From NCBI RefSeq assembly GCF_018449655.1, contig NZ_JAAVUX010000002.1, positions 62,001 to 126,000 on the forward strand: a stretch of DNA of 64,000 nucleotides, in the 5' to 3' direction. Position 1 is the stretch's first letter. Each line of letters starts with the position of its first letter. Under the pieces are notes generated by a model. It saw nothing but the letters and a program-made list of their open reading frames with translations, did not search any database and was not told where the DNA came from. Positions 7,200-16,914 of the stretch are shown here, piece by piece. Source of the DNA: Pseudomonas sp. dw_358. Lineage in GTDB: Bacteria; Pseudomonadota; Gammaproteobacteria; Pseudomonadales; Pseudomonadaceae. The translations under genes and the position numbers were made by a program.

Positions 7200-8909
7200 C
7201 TAGATAGCGATTTTCCACAGGCGCGATTCGTCGTAGATGAGCACGGCGTATTCCGGCTCGATCGGCGGCACCACCAGGCTCACGCCCGAACCAGGCAGAC
7301 GCGGCACCGCACCCAGCAGGCGGCGGGTGTATTCATGCTGGGGGTGGTCGAACAGGGTTTCCACCGGCGCGCGCTCCACCACTTGGCCGTGACGCATCAC
7401 CAGTACCTCGTCGCTGACGTGGCGAATCACCCCCAGGTCGTGGGAGATGAACAGGTAAGCCAGGCCCAGCTCGGCCTGAAGGTCGGCCAGCAGGTCCAAC
7501 ACCTGGGCCTGCACCGACACATCCAGGGCCGAGACCGGCTCGTCGCAGACAATCACTCGCGGGTTGCTGGCAATGGCGCGAGCAATGGCGACGCGCTGGC
7601 GCTGGCCACCGGACAGCTGCAAGGGCCGCCGCGAAGCCAGTTCCGCCGGCAGGCGTACCTGATCCAACAGGCGCAAGACCCGCCGGGCTTGTTCGACGGG
7701 CGAGATGCCGGCCACGTCCAGCGCGTCGGCGAGGATCTGACCGACGCTCCAGCGCGGGTCGAAGGAGCTGAGCGGATCCTGGTAGATCACACTGATGTCG
7801 CGGCGCCGGGCGCGGCGATCCTTCTCGGCGACTGTGGCGGCACCGGTACCGGCCCAGGGTTGATCGAGGAAACTGACACTGCCACCGTCCGGGTCCAACA
7901 GGCCGAGGGCGATGCGCGCCACGGTGGTCTTGCCCGAACCGGACTCGCCGACGATGCCCAGGGTACGACCAGCCCTGAGCTCGAAACTGACGCCGTTGAC
8001 CACCTGGCGGACCTGCTGGTCAGGGCCGACATAGCGCTTGATCACCTCCCGGGCCTGCAACAGCACTGGCGCCTCGCCCGTGGGTCGTGCCGCCCGGTCC
8101 GGCTCGTTGCCGGGTGACAGGCGAGTGCCACGGGCATGCTCGGCCGGCACCGCGTCCAGCAGCGAGCGGGTGTACGCGTGGCGCGGGTTGCGCAGCACCT
8201 GCTCCATGGGGCCCTGCTCCACCACCTCACCGTGGCGCAGCACCAGTACCTGATCGGCCAGCTGCGCGACCACGGCCAGATCGTGGCTGATGATCAGCAG
8301 CGAATCGCCTCGCGCCTTGATGGCCTGGAGCACGCCGAGGATCTGCGCCTGCACCGTGGCGTCCAGCGCCGTGGTCGGCTCGTCGGCGATCACCAGCCCC
8401 GGGTTCAGGGCCAGGGCACTGGCGATCAAGGCGCGCTGGCGCAGGCCGCCAGACAGTTGATCGGGGCGTTGCCGGGCACGCAGCGCAGGCTCCGGTACGC
8501 CGACGGTTTCCAGCAGTTCCAGCACCCGCGCCTGACGACTGTGCTTGTCGCCCCAGCGATGGGTTTGCAGCACTTCAAGGATCTCCTTGCCCACCGGGCG
8601 CAACGGGTCGAGGGACACCAGCGCGTCCTGCAGCACGAAGCCGATCTGCGCGCCACGCAGCTCGCGCCACTGGCGCTCCGAACGGCTGAGCAGATCCTGA
8701 CCGCCGTAGCTCAAGGTCCGCGCGCTGATCCGCGCGCCGACTCCCGACAGGCCGATCAAGCTGCGGGCGGTGACACTCTTACCCGAGCCCGACTCCCCTA
8801 CCAGTGCCAGGGTGGTGCCTGGTTCCACCGTGAATGACACGTTGTGCACCACCCGGCGCCCGGCGAAATCGATGTCGAGGCCTTCCACGACCAGACGTTT
8901 GTCACTCAC
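7200..8909 (-). CDS. Dipeptide/oligopeptide-type ABC transporter, fused double ATPase
   Basis: A 569-aa protein carrying two complete ABC domains. The first has Walker A GESGSGKS, signature LSGGLRQR and Walker B IADEPTTALD; the second has GESGSGKT, LSGGQRQR and VCDEPVSALD. This is the DppD-DppF fusion (DdpDF/GsiA type) that energises uptake through the two permeases encoded just upstream. The GTG at 8909 overlaps the permease stop by four bases (GTGA), making it the natural start; longer in-frame alternatives run into the permease. Confidence 0.92.
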   Translation of the reverse strand: MSDKRLVVEGLDIDFAGRRVVHNVSFTVEPGTTLALVGESGSGKSVTARSLIGLSGVGARISARTLSYGGQDLLSRSERQWRELRGAQIGFVLQDALVSLDPLRPVGKEILEVLQTHRWGDKHSRQARVLELLETVGVPEPALRARQRPDQLSGGLRQRALIASALALNPGLVIADEPTTALDATVQAQILGVLQAIKARGDSLLIISHDLAVVAQLADQVLVLRHGEVVEQGPMEQVLRNPRHAYTRSLLDAVPAEHARGTRLSPGNEPDRAARPTGEAPVLLQAREVIKRYVGPDQQVRQVVNGVSFELRAGRTLGIVGESGSGKTTVARIALGLLDPDGGSVSFLDQPWAGTGAATVAEKDRRARRRDISVIYQDPLSSFDPRWSVGQILADALDVAGISPVEQARRVLRLLDQVRLPAELASRRPLQLSGGQRQRVAIARAIASNPRVIVCDEPVSALDVSVQAQVLDLLADLQAELGLAYLFISHDLGVIRHVSDEVLVMRHGQVVERAPVETLFDHPQHEYTRRLLGAVPRLPGSGVSLVVPPIEPEYAVLIYDESRLWKIAI

Positions 8910-9766
8910 AGGCGGCCCTCCAGGCGTTGTTGCATATAGCGGCCGGCGACGGTAGTCGACAGCGTGGTCAGAACGATGAACAGCCCGGGGAAGAACGTCA
9001 GCCACCAGGCGTTAGCGACAAAATCACGCCCCATGGACAGCATCGTCCCCCACTCCGGGGCAGGCGGTTTGGCGCCCAGACCCAGGAAGCTCAAGGCCGA
9101 AGCCCAGACGATGGCCTGGCCGACGCCCATGGTCAGGGTCACGATCAGCGGGCGCATGGCGTTAGGCAGCAGTTGCCGGCGAATGGTCCGCAGGGGCGGA
9201 TGGCCGAGGGCGCGAGCGGCTTCGATGTAACCGGCGTTACGCACCGCGAGCACCTGGCCACGGACCATGCGCGCGTAGCCGGGCGAGCCGCCCAGACCGG
9301 TGGCGACGATCAACGGGCCGATGCCGCTGCCGAACACCGCAACAAACAGCAGCGCCAGCACCAGGCTGGGGAAGGCAAACAGCACTTCCACCAGCCAGCC
9401 GACGCTGCGGTCGATACGCGGCCCGCCGAGACCGGCCAGCAGGCCGAGGACGATGGCAATGCTCATGGCGATGGCGGTGGCCGATACGCCGATAAACAGT
9501 GACTGGCGACTGCCATAGATGATCCGCGTATAGATGTCACGGCCCGATTGGTCGGTACCGAACCAGTGCGTCCAGCCCGGCGGATGAAACGCGTCGTGAG
9601 GCATGATGCCCAAGGGATCGCTATGGGCGAAGAGTTGCGGGACGATGGCCGCCAGCACCACGAAAAACAGAAACACCAGCGCCAGCCAGGTGCCGATCCG
9701 CCGTGGCCGCGCCACACGCTGAACCCGCCGTTGCACCGTTGGCGCCTCAAGAACTCCTTCGCTCAT
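8906..9766 (-). CDS. ABC transporter permease (DppC-like)
   Basis: A 286-aa inner-membrane permease with an N-terminal helix and five more, and the EAA loop at about residues 190-210 (YIEAARALGHPPLRTIRRQL). The ATG at 9766 overlaps the upstream permease stop by four bases (ATGA), so it is preferred over the 10-codon extension. It partners the DppB-like permease. Confidence 0.92.
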   Translation of the reverse strand: MSEGVLEAPTVQRRVQRVARPRRIGTWLALVFLFFVVLAAIVPQLFAHSDPLGIMPHDAFHPPGWTHWFGTDQSGRDIYTRIIYGSRQSLFIGVSATAIAMSIAIVLGLLAGLGGPRIDRSVGWLVEVLFAFPSLVLALLFVAVFGSGIGPLIVATGLGGSPGYARMVRGQVLAVRNAGYIEAARALGHPPLRTIRRQLLPNAMRPLIVTLTMGVGQAIVWASALSFLGLGAKPPAPEWGTMLSMGRDFVANAWWLTFFPGLFIVLTTLSTTVAGRYMQQRLEGRL

Positions 9767-10752
9767 GCTGCGTGCTCCTGACGAGGGTCGACCCACTGGT
9801 ACAAGAGGTCCACAAGGATGTTGGCCAGCACATACACCGCCGCCACCACCAGGCTGATGCCGATGGTCAGGGGCAGATCCTGCACCTGCACCGCCTGGTA
9901 CAACTGCCGGCCCAGGCCCTTGCGCGAGAAAATCACTTCGACCACCACTGCGCCACTGATGAGCGCGCCGATGGCCCAGCCCGACAGCGAGATGCCCGGC
10001 AGGATGGCGTGGCGCAACGCATGCTTGAAGCGCACCGCCACGTCACTCAGGCCACGGGTGCGGGCGGTCAGGACGAAGGGTTGGTCCAGGGTCAGTTCCA
10101 GGGACTCGCGGGTGACCTGGCCGATGAAGCCTGCCAGCGGTACGGCCAAGGCAATCGAGGGCAGTACCAAGGTGCGCCAGCCGTCACTGCCGGCCGGGGG
10201 GAACAGCCGCAGCCCAAAGGCGAAAACCGCCAACAGCAGCAAACCCAGCCAGAACTGTGGCAACGCCGCCGACAGGGTTTCCAGAAAGGAGCCGATACGA
10301 CCCACTCCGTGCCCCCGTCCGGCGGTGAGCACCGTCAGGGCCAGCACCAGCAACCAGGCCAGAACCAGCGAGGTAAAAGTCAGCTGCAGGGTCGGCCAAG
10401 ACTGCTCGGCGAGGATCTGCGTCACCGGCTGATGCTGTGAATAAGAAACCCCCAGGTCGCCGCGCATCAGGTGACTCAGGTACACCCCGTATTGAACCGC
10501 CAGCGGTTTGTCGAGGCCGTACTCCCGGGTGGCTTCGGCAACGGTCTCCGGGGTCGGGTTGCCGCTGGCGCCGCCGAGAATGGCCAGCACCGGGTCGCCG
10601 GGCATCAGGCGCAAGGCAAAAAAGGTCAGGGTCGCCACGGCCCACAGCACCAGCAGGCCGCCACCCAGACGCAACACGGCACGCCGGCCCAGGCGCCGCA
10701 GGCGCTCGCGACGGGGATTGGCGAATGAGGGGTTCACCACGGTCGTGCTCAT
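9763..10752 (-). CDS. ABC transporter permease (DppB-like)
   Basis: A 329-aa permease with six predicted helices and the conserved loops LRLMPGDPV and, in the EAA region, YVLTARTRG-type sequence (FVLTARTRGLSDVAVRFKH). Its start overlaps the stop of the binding-protein gene by four bases. It forms the channel with the DppC-like subunit; the first cytoplasmic stretch is arginine-rich. Confidence 0.92.
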   Translation of the reverse strand: MSTTVVNPSFANPRRERLRRLGRRAVLRLGGGLLVLWAVATLTFFALRLMPGDPVLAILGGASGNPTPETVAEATREYGLDKPLAVQYGVYLSHLMRGDLGVSYSQHQPVTQILAEQSWPTLQLTFTSLVLAWLLVLALTVLTAGRGHGVGRIGSFLETLSAALPQFWLGLLLLAVFAFGLRLFPPAGSDGWRTLVLPSIALAVPLAGFIGQVTRESLELTLDQPFVLTARTRGLSDVAVRFKHALRHAILPGISLSGWAIGALISGAVVVEVIFSRKGLGRQLYQAVQVQDLPLTIGISLVVAAVYVLANILVDLLYQWVDPRQEHAA

Positions 10753-12398
10753 TTGTTCACCCAGGCGTCATAGAGGTAGGTCACGGTCAGGGAAGGCTCC
10801 AGGCGCACGCCGTGCGTGGTCTTGTAGATGCCCAGCCGTGTGCTTTGCGGATAGGTGGTCAATTGCAGGTACTGCGACGACGCCGTGGCCTGGGCCCGGC
10901 GATACAAGGCGCGGCGCTGCTCCGGGTCTTGGGTGCTCAGGGCCTGTTGCAACAGATGGTCGAAGGCCGGGTCGCTGAAACCGGCGGCATTCTGGTGATA
11001 GCCGCCGGGGCCGGCCGGCTGGACGAAAGCGCTGCCGAAGATGATACGCAGCACGTCGGCCGTGTTGGTGTTCCAGTAGCCGACCCGGATGTCATAGTCC
11101 CAATCGGCCTGGCGCTGGGTGGCCTGGACCTGGCTCATCTGGTCCATCACCAGCTCGAAACCGACTTGGCGGGTGGTGGCTTGCACCTGCTCCCACAAGG
11201 TCAACTCCGAGGGCGGCGTGCCGGCGGTGATCAGCGCGTGCACCTGCAGGCGCTTGCCGTCCTTGGTGCGATAGCCATCGCTGTCGCGGGCGGTCCAGCC
11301 GGCCTCGTCCAGCAGTGTGTTGGCCCGCGCCGGGTCGTAGTCCTGAGCGTGTTCGAAATCCGGGCTGTAGAACGGGGTTGCGACGCTAAGAGGGCCGCCA
11401 GCCCGCGGAAACTCGCCGAAGTACACGCTTTTAAGGGCGCCGTCGACATCCGCACCGCGCACAAAGGCTTCGCGCACCCGCACATCGTTGAACGGCGCGC
11501 GGCGGATGTTGAAGGTGCCGTTGGTAGGGTTGCCCGGACGCTGGGCGACAATGAGCGACAGGTCCGGATTATGCCGTGCCGCTTCATGGGACTCGGGTGG
11601 CAAGGCCTCGATCACATCTACCTCTCCGGCCTGCAACGAGGCAAAGCGCACCGATGGCTCCTGGATGAACTTCCACAGAATCCGGTCGAGGTACGCCGGC
11701 CCCTGGTGCCTGGCCGTGGGCGGCGCCGAGTTGTAACCCGGGTTGCGCACCAGCTCCACCTGGTTCTGTCGATCCCAGCGCACCACCTTGAACGGACCGG
11801 AGCCCACCGGGCTCACGCAGTTGACGTCCCGCGAACGCGCCAGCGCAGCGGGCGACTCAATGCCGAGAAAACCCTGGGCAAGCACTTCAAGGAAGGCGGC
11901 ATAAGGTGTCGACAGGTGCACCAGGGCAGTGTGCGCGTCCACCACGTCGGTGCCCACGTACTGGCGGATGTAGCCACCCGCCGTACTGGATTGAGTCTTG
12001 GGGTTGGCCATATGGTCAAGGTTGGCCTTGACCGCCGTGGCGTCGAAGGGTGTGCCGTCGGTGAAATGCACATCCTCGCGCAGGTGGAAGGTGTAGGTCA
12101 GGCCGTCGGGCGAGATCTCCCAGCTCTTCGCCAGCCAAGGCCCGATGTGGCCCTGGGCGTCCATGGACACCAGCGAGTCGAGAAACTGCTGAGCCACGAA
12201 TACTTGCGGCATGTCGCCGCCAACGTGGGGGTCCAGGCAGGTGGGTTCACGGTCGGTGGCATAGATCAAGGTCCCGCCGCTGACCGGCGTGGTGCTGCGG
12301 GTAGCGGTCGATGCACCGTGGTCACAGGCCGCCAGCAGCAGGGTGCAGCCGGCAGCGCCGAAGGCACGATAAAGCCTTGAATGAAGAAAGGGTCCCAT
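10749..12398 (-). CDS. ABC transporter substrate-binding lipoprotein (SBP family 5)
   Basis: A 549-aa peptide/nickel-type binding protein. The signal peptide ends in the lipobox LLAAC, so the mature protein should be a periplasmic lipoprotein starting at about Cys24. Family-5 features include SWEISPDGLTYTFHLRE and FTDGTPFDATAVKANLDH. It is the first gene of a six-gene minus-strand operon (binding protein, two permeases, ATPase, flavin oxidoreductase, MFS). The linked flavin enzymes suggest an S- or N-containing organic ligand rather than a peptide; this is inference. Confidence 0.9.
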   Translation of the reverse strand: MGPFLHSRLYRAFGAAGCTLLLAACDHGASTATRSTTPVSGGTLIYATDREPTCLDPHVGGDMPQVFVAQQFLDSLVSMDAQGHIGPWLAKSWEISPDGLTYTFHLREDVHFTDGTPFDATAVKANLDHMANPKTQSSTAGGYIRQYVGTDVVDAHTALVHLSTPYAAFLEVLAQGFLGIESPAALARSRDVNCVSPVGSGPFKVVRWDRQNQVELVRNPGYNSAPPTARHQGPAYLDRILWKFIQEPSVRFASLQAGEVDVIEALPPESHEAARHNPDLSLIVAQRPGNPTNGTFNIRRAPFNDVRVREAFVRGADVDGALKSVYFGEFPRAGGPLSVATPFYSPDFEHAQDYDPARANTLLDEAGWTARDSDGYRTKDGKRLQVHALITAGTPPSELTLWEQVQATTRQVGFELVMDQMSQVQATQRQADWDYDIRVGYWNTNTADVLRIIFGSAFVQPAGPGGYHQNAAGFSDPAFDHLLQQALSTQDPEQRRALYRRAQATASSQYLQLTTYPQSTRLGIYKTTHGVRLEPSLTVTYLYDAWVNK

Positions 12399-12650
12399 GG
12401 GTGTTGAATGCCTCGACGTCGATCGACAGATGCGGAGTCAAGGTCTTTGCATAAGCCGTGCCCGATTTTTTATTGTTTTAAATCAATAGCTTGTGAAATC
12501 AATAGAGTGGGTCACGCGACAGTCTGTGGATGTGCTGTTGGCCAGGCAACAGTCGCGGCCGCGCCGCATAAGCTTAGATGGAAACGGTTTTAAAGCGCTT
12601 GGCTGGGCTCGGTTAGTCTGGCCGTCTCGACCCGTTCAGGAGACCTCCCG
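12399..12650. promoter_or_regulatory. Divergent control region of the flavin oxidoreductase/ABC cluster
   Basis: 252 bp between the divergent binding-protein and monooxygenase genes. The A/T-rich centre (about 12465-12515) contains two AATCAATAG direct repeats (AAATCAATAG near 12480 and 12497), the only lower-GC DNA nearby and a likely activator/promoter site. No confident sigma-54 or sigma-70 promoter could be assigned. Confidence 0.4.
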
Positions 12651-14045
12651 GTGACCAAGCAGCTACACGTCAACTTGTTCGAAATGAATTGCGTCAGCCA
12701 CATCGTCCACGGCCTCTGGGTGCACCCCGAAAACAACCGGCACCGTTTCAATGATCTGGATTACTGGACCGAGTTGGCCCAGTTGCTGGAATACGGCACC
12801 TTTGACGGCGTCTTTCTGGCGGACGTGATCGGCACCTACGACGTGTACCGGGACGGCCCGGAAACGGCGCTGCGCGAAGGTATGCAGATCCCCAGCAACG
12901 ACCCGTTACTGGTGATCCCGGCCATGGCCGCGGTGACCCGTAACCTAGGCTTCGGCGCGACCTTTTCCACGACCTATGAGCCGCCGTTCGCCTTCGCCCG
13001 GCGCATGAGCACCCTGGATCACCTGACCAAGGGCCGGGTGGGCTGGAACATCGTCACGTCCTACCTGCCCAACGCCGCGCGCAACTTCGGCCACGACACC
13101 GAGGTGGTGCATGACCACCGTTACGAGATCGCCGATGAATACCTCGACGTGCTGTACAAACTGTGGGAAGGCTCCTGGGATGACGATGCGGTCATTCAGG
13201 ACCGCGAGAACAGGGTCTACACCGACCCCGCCAAGGTGCGCTACATCGACCACGTCGGCGAACATTTCAAGGTGGCCGGGCCGCACCTCTGCCAGCCCTC
13301 GCGCCAGCGCACTCCGGTGCTGTTCCAGGCCACCGGCTCGGCGGCCGGCATCGAGTTCGCCGGGCGGCATGCCGAGGTGGTGTTCACCGGCGGCAACGAC
13401 ACCCAGAGCGTGCGCATCAACATCCAGGCCATGCGCCGCAAAGCCATCGAGCACGCGCGTGATCCGGCCGGGTTGAAGTTCATCGTCATGGCCGGGGTCA
13501 TTGTCGGACGCACCGACGAAGAGGTCAGCCGCAAGCTCGACAGCTACCGCAAGCTGATGAGTGTCGAGGCGTCGCTTGCGCATATGCAGTCGGCGGTGAA
13601 TCTGCCGGCCTACCCTCGGGACGAACTGATCAGCAGCCTGATCACTCGCCAGGTCAAAGGTTGGAAAAGCCTGCTGCGACACACGCCCGACGCCACCGTC
13701 GGGGACGTGCTGGCGCAGATGGAAAGTTTTAACACCGAGCGTTTCTTCGTCGCGGGCACGCCCACGGTGGTGGCCGACGAGATCGAAAAATGGCTGGACC
13801 ATGACGGCATCGACGGCATCAACCTGCGCCAGTACCTGAGCTTTGAAACCGCGCGGGACTTCATCGAGCTGGTGATTCCGGAGTTGCGCCGGCGCGGGCG
13901 CTTTCGAGAGTCGTACAGGGAGGGCGAAACCTTGCGTGAACGCCTGTTCGGTGCGGGACGGGCGCGTTTGCCAACGGACCATTTCGGCGCCCGTTACCGC
14001 GATCCGGCCACGCTGCGCGCACCGGCGCAGCCGCTGCGTTTCTGA
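12651..14045 (+). CDS. LLM-class flavin-dependent monooxygenase (NtaA/SnaA/DmoA family)
   Basis: A 464-aa bacterial luciferase-like enzyme. Diagnostic NtaA-family stretches are WTELAQLLEYGTFDGVFLAD, GRVGWNIVTSYLPNAARNFG and VLFQATGSAAGIEFAG. The family uses FMNH2 and O2 to cleave C-S or C-N bonds (DmoA on dimethyl sulfide, DszA on sulfones, NtaA on nitrilotriacetate). The GTG start has a CAGGAG ribosome-binding site eight bases upstream. Divergent from the ABC operon with a SfnB/DszC-like enzyme, it probably acts in the same scavenging pathway. A dedicated flavin reductase is not present in the window. Confidence 0.88.
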   Translation: MTKQLHVNLFEMNCVSHIVHGLWVHPENNRHRFNDLDYWTELAQLLEYGTFDGVFLADVIGTYDVYRDGPETALREGMQIPSNDPLLVIPAMAAVTRNLGFGATFSTTYEPPFAFARRMSTLDHLTKGRVGWNIVTSYLPNAARNFGHDTEVVHDHRYEIADEYLDVLYKLWEGSWDDDAVIQDRENRVYTDPAKVRYIDHVGEHFKVAGPHLCQPSRQRTPVLFQATGSAAGIEFAGRHAEVVFTGGNDTQSVRINIQAMRRKAIEHARDPAGLKFIVMAGVIVGRTDEEVSRKLDSYRKLMSVEASLAHMQSAVNLPAYPRDELISSLITRQVKGWKSLLRHTPDATVGDVLAQMESFNTERFFVAGTPTVVADEIEKWLDHDGIDGINLRQYLSFETARDFIELVIPELRRRGRFRESYREGETLRERLFGAGRARLPTDHFGARYRDPATLRAPAQPLRF

Positions 14046-14055
14046 GTGGCAGGAG

Positions 14056-14100
14056 CCCGCGATGGGCTGACTCGGCGGATCGATGGGTCTTCATCGCGGG
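14056..14100. repeat. Inverted repeat between convergent genes
   Basis: CCCGCGATG (14056-14064) and CATCGCGGG (14092-14100) are perfect complements separated by 27 bp. The pair lies between convergent genes. There is no T-run, so it is more like a REP-type or rho-associated hairpin than an intrinsic terminator. Confidence 0.6.
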
Positions 14101-14125
14101 TTTCGCGCACGCCTGCGCCAAGGTA

Positions 14126-14827
14126 TTACGCCAGGCCTACATACACGTTCTGCACATCATCGTGGCCGTCGATGGCATCCAGGAACGCTTCGACTTCGGC
14201 CAGCTCGGTGGCATCGGCAATGCTGACCGGGTTCTTGGCGATGTAGCCGATCTTCGCCGAATCAACGCTGAAGCCTTGCTCGGGCAGGGCCTTGCAGACG
14301 GCATCGACATCTGTGGTTTCAGTGATGAACAGAGTGGCGCCTTCTTCGGCCGCTTCGAAATCCTGAGCACCGGCTTCAATGGCCGCGAGTTCCGGATCGG
14401 CATCGGCCGAGGCCGGGGAGGCTTCAATCATGCCGACGTGGTTGAAGTCCCAGGACACCGAGCCCTCAGCGCCCAACTGGCCCTTGCGGAACAGCACGCG
14501 GATTTCGGCCACGGTGCGGTTGACGTTGTCGGTCAGGCACTCGACGATCAACGGCACGCGGTGCGGGGCAAAGCCTTCGTATTTGACCAGGGTGTACTGC
14601 ACGGTTTCACCGGACAGCCCGGCGCCCTTGTTGATGGCGCGCTCCAGGGTCTCGCGAGGCATCGAGGCCTTCTTGGCCTGCTCGACCACCAGGCGCAGGC
14701 GCGGGTTCATGTCGATGTCCGCGCCGGCGCGGGCGGCGATCTGGATTTCCTTGGCCAGCTTGCCAAAGATCCGCCCTTTGGCGTTGGCTGCTGCTTCTCG
14801 GTGTTTGGCTTTCCACTGTGCGCCCAT
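14126..14827 (-). CDS. YebC/PmpR-family DNA-binding regulator or translation factor
   Basis: A 233-aa member of the YebC family, closest in its N-terminus ([19 protein letters not shown]) to the YeeN/YebC2 branch. Conserved segments are [39 protein letters not shown] and the acidic C-terminal domain. YebC-family proteins have been described as transcriptional regulators (PmpR) and, more recently, as factors that relieve ribosome stalling. It is an apparent single-gene unit. Confidence 0.9.
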   Translation of the reverse strand: MGAQWKAKHREAAANAKGRIFGKLAKEIQIAARAGADIDMNPRLRLVVEQAKKASMPRETLERAINKGAGLSGETVQYTLVKYEGFAPHRVPLIVECLTDNVNRTVAEIRVLFRKGQLGAEGSVSWDFNHVGMIEASPASADADPELAAIEAGAQDFEAAEEGATLFITETTDVDAVCKALPEQGFSVDSAKIGYIAKNPVSIADATELAEVEAFLDAIDGHDDVQNVYVGLA

Positions 14828-15120
14828 GGCAGACTCTCTTGTTCGCTAAGCTCGTGCACCGACAAAGGAAGGAGGGTCGGCGCGGTGCCGGCCAGTTTAT
14901 ACGGCCTGATGGGCGCAATCGACCAAAAAATCACCCGGCCAGCGGCCTGATGGTCACCGCTGGGCAAACCCTTCACCGATTCCGCGCGCAATCCTCCATA
15001 CTGCGTGTTCGCATTGGCAGAACCCTGTCTGAGTTTTTTTACGCTTGCGCAAAACTCCTTGATAAAACAGAGGTCTACAGTGCGCAAATCAATACGCGCT
15101 TTCTCCAGAGGTTGTATCAA

Positions 15121-15384
15121 ATGGCTGCAGTACTCGTCGGACAATTCCATGCAAGGGATGCCGCAGGCCGGGTCTATCCGGTTCACGAATTCCAGGAATC
15201 GACACTGGACGCCGATGGGGGCAGCCTTTCTGCGCCGATCACCACTTATCGCCTGGCAATCGGCGACCGCGTCAAACACATCGAGGGCGACCTGTTCGTG
15301 GTAGTCCAGAGCAATGTCGAAATCACCCGCGAACCCGAGCACGGTACTGCCCGGCCCGAATCGGCCGCGCCTGCCGGCGAATAA
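15121..15384 (+). CDS. Small hypothetical protein
   Basis: An 87-aa protein starting MAAVLVGQFHARDAAGRVYPVHEF; AGAGG precedes the ATG at 15121. It is beta-rich in appearance and has a Pro/Ala/Glu-rich tail. No signal peptide or known motif was recognised. The 293 bp before it hold no other gene. Function unknown. Confidence 0.6.
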   Translation: MAAVLVGQFHARDAAGRVYPVHEFQESTLDADGGSLSAPITTYRLAIGDRVKHIEGDLFVVVQSNVEITREPEHGTARPESAAPAGE

Positions 15385-15463
15385 GCCGGCGACGAGAGTA
15401 TCGACCGTCGGTCAGTTGAGTCAGGATGACGCTCGCCCTCCTCCCCGGGCACGGACTTGCGCC

Positions 15464-16363
15464 ATGCGATTGCGTCATATCGAAGTGATTCAGGCAACCT
15501 TACAGACCGGCGCTCTGCCGACGGCGGCCGAACACCTGCAACTGACGGTGGATGCCGCCGAGCAGTTGCTGGGCGAGGTGGAGCGCGAGCTGGGTTTCCT
15601 GTTGTTCGCGCGGGTGCGCGGCAAGCTGCAAGCCACCCCGGAGGCCCGCGCGCTGCAGGGTGGCATCGAACAGATGTTCACCGACCTGGATCGCCTTCGC
15701 CAGCAGGCCAGTGCCCTGCGCCAGCATCAGGACCCACCGCTGCGGGTAGTCAGCACAGCGAGCCTGGCACAACAGCTGTTGCCACAAAGCATCGCCGCCC
15801 TGCGCCGACGTTTTCGCGAAACCCCGTGCCATCTTTCCAGCCAATCCACCGACGCCATTGTGCGCAGCCTGCTGCTGCACGAAAGCCAGGTCGGTCTGAG
15901 CCTGCACGCCCCTCAGCACCCCAGCCTGATCCAACACCCCCTGGCCCTGGGCAAGCTGCAACTGCTTGCGCCCCACGGTTGGTTGCAGCCGCGTCAGAAA
16001 TACGTGGCCTTGCAGGAGATGGCCGGACAGGCCATGGTCGGATTGGACGGCGAAGACCCGCTGAGCACCACGCTCGATGCCCGGCTGGCGGCGCTGCGCC
16101 CGGCGCCGGTGGTGCAGACCCGCGTACAGACCTATCAAATGATGCGCAGCATGGTGGAGGCCGGAGAAGGCCTGGCAATTGTCGACCCTTTCACCGCACT
16201 GGGAGCCAAGGCCGCAGGGCTGGACGTCTGCCCGCTGGCGCCAGCGGTGCCAGTGACGCTTTACGCGCTGATGCTCAAGGAGCATGAGCCTTCTGCGGCC
16301 TTGCGCACCTTGCTGGAAATAGTCGCCGAGCAGGCCAACGCGATGCTCGGCAATCAGGCCTGA
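15464..16363 (+). CDS. LysR-family transcriptional regulator
   Basis: A 299-aa regulator. The N-terminal winged helix-turn-helix (MRLRHIEVIQATLQTGALPTAA) is followed by the linker and a type-2 periplasmic-binding-like effector domain (LRVVSTASLAQQLLPQSIAALRRRF). The HTH is less canonical than usual: the typical S-Q-S-A-V-S segment is replaced by HLQLTVDAAEQLLGEVERELG. Its 3' end overlaps the convergent GNAT gene by ten bases. Target genes cannot be deduced. Confidence 0.85.
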   Translation: MRLRHIEVIQATLQTGALPTAAEHLQLTVDAAEQLLGEVERELGFLLFARVRGKLQATPEARALQGGIEQMFTDLDRLRQQASALRQHQDPPLRVVSTASLAQQLLPQSIAALRRRFRETPCHLSSQSTDAIVRSLLLHESQVGLSLHAPQHPSLIQHPLALGKLQLLAPHGWLQPRQKYVALQEMAGQAMVGLDGEDPLSTTLDARLAALRPAPVVQTRVQTYQMMRSMVEAGEGLAIVDPFTALGAKAAGLDVCPLAPAVPVTLYALMLKEHEPSAALRTLLEIVAEQANAMLGNQA

Positions 16364-16914
16364 GGCAGCATCAGGTACCAGAACAGTGCCACTTCGCAGG
16401 TGTCCGGATCAATTCCGCGATAACGCAAGGCATCACTGCCGCCCAGGACGAAACCGCAGCTTTCATAGAGCCGACAGGCGCCCAGGTTGTTGTTCTGGGT
16501 TTCCAGCATGATGCCCGGCAGAAGCTGGCGCCGCGTCCAGAATTGCGCCACATCCAGCAAAGTGCGGGCCACGCCATGGCGACGGGCTTGCGCGGCCACG
16601 GCCAGTTCGTCGATATAGGCCAGGCCGTTCCAGTGGGTACTGATCGCCAGGTGACCCACCGCAGTGCCCTCGAACCAGGCCACGAAAATAGCGGCACGCG
16701 ATGAGCCACGGTGATCGCGAAACTGCTCGGAGTCGATGCTATAGCACTTGCGGTAAGGCCGCACAGCGTCCAGCTTCCATTGCACCACCGGCTGGTCGGC
16801 CTGCGGCTGCGCGTAGGCCTCGACCATGAAACTGAAATCACTGGAAGCGACGTAGTGATCGAAACCGTCCTCCGCCAGACGCACCACCAACCCTGGCGCG
16901 GGCAAGGCCTTCAT
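16354..16914 (-). CDS. GNAT-family N-acetyltransferase
   Basis: A 186-aa single-domain acetyltransferase. Motif A is visible as YIDELAVAAQARRHGVARTLL (the R/Q-x-x-G-x-A acetyl-CoA loop), and LETQNNNLGACRLYESCGF is motif B. The ATG at 16914 overlaps the dnaQ stop (ATGA), so it is the coupled last gene of the methyltransferase-rnhA-dnaQ operon. The substrate is unknown. Confidence 0.88.
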   Translation of the reverse strand: MKALPAPGLVVRLAEDGFDHYVASSDFSFMVEAYAQPQADQPVVQWKLDAVRPYRKCYSIDSEQFRDHRGSSRAAIFVAWFEGTAVGHLAISTHWNGLAYIDELAVAAQARRHGVARTLLDVAQFWTRRQLLPGIMLETQNNNLGACRLYESCGFVLGGSDALRYRGIDPDTCEVALFWYLMLPQA

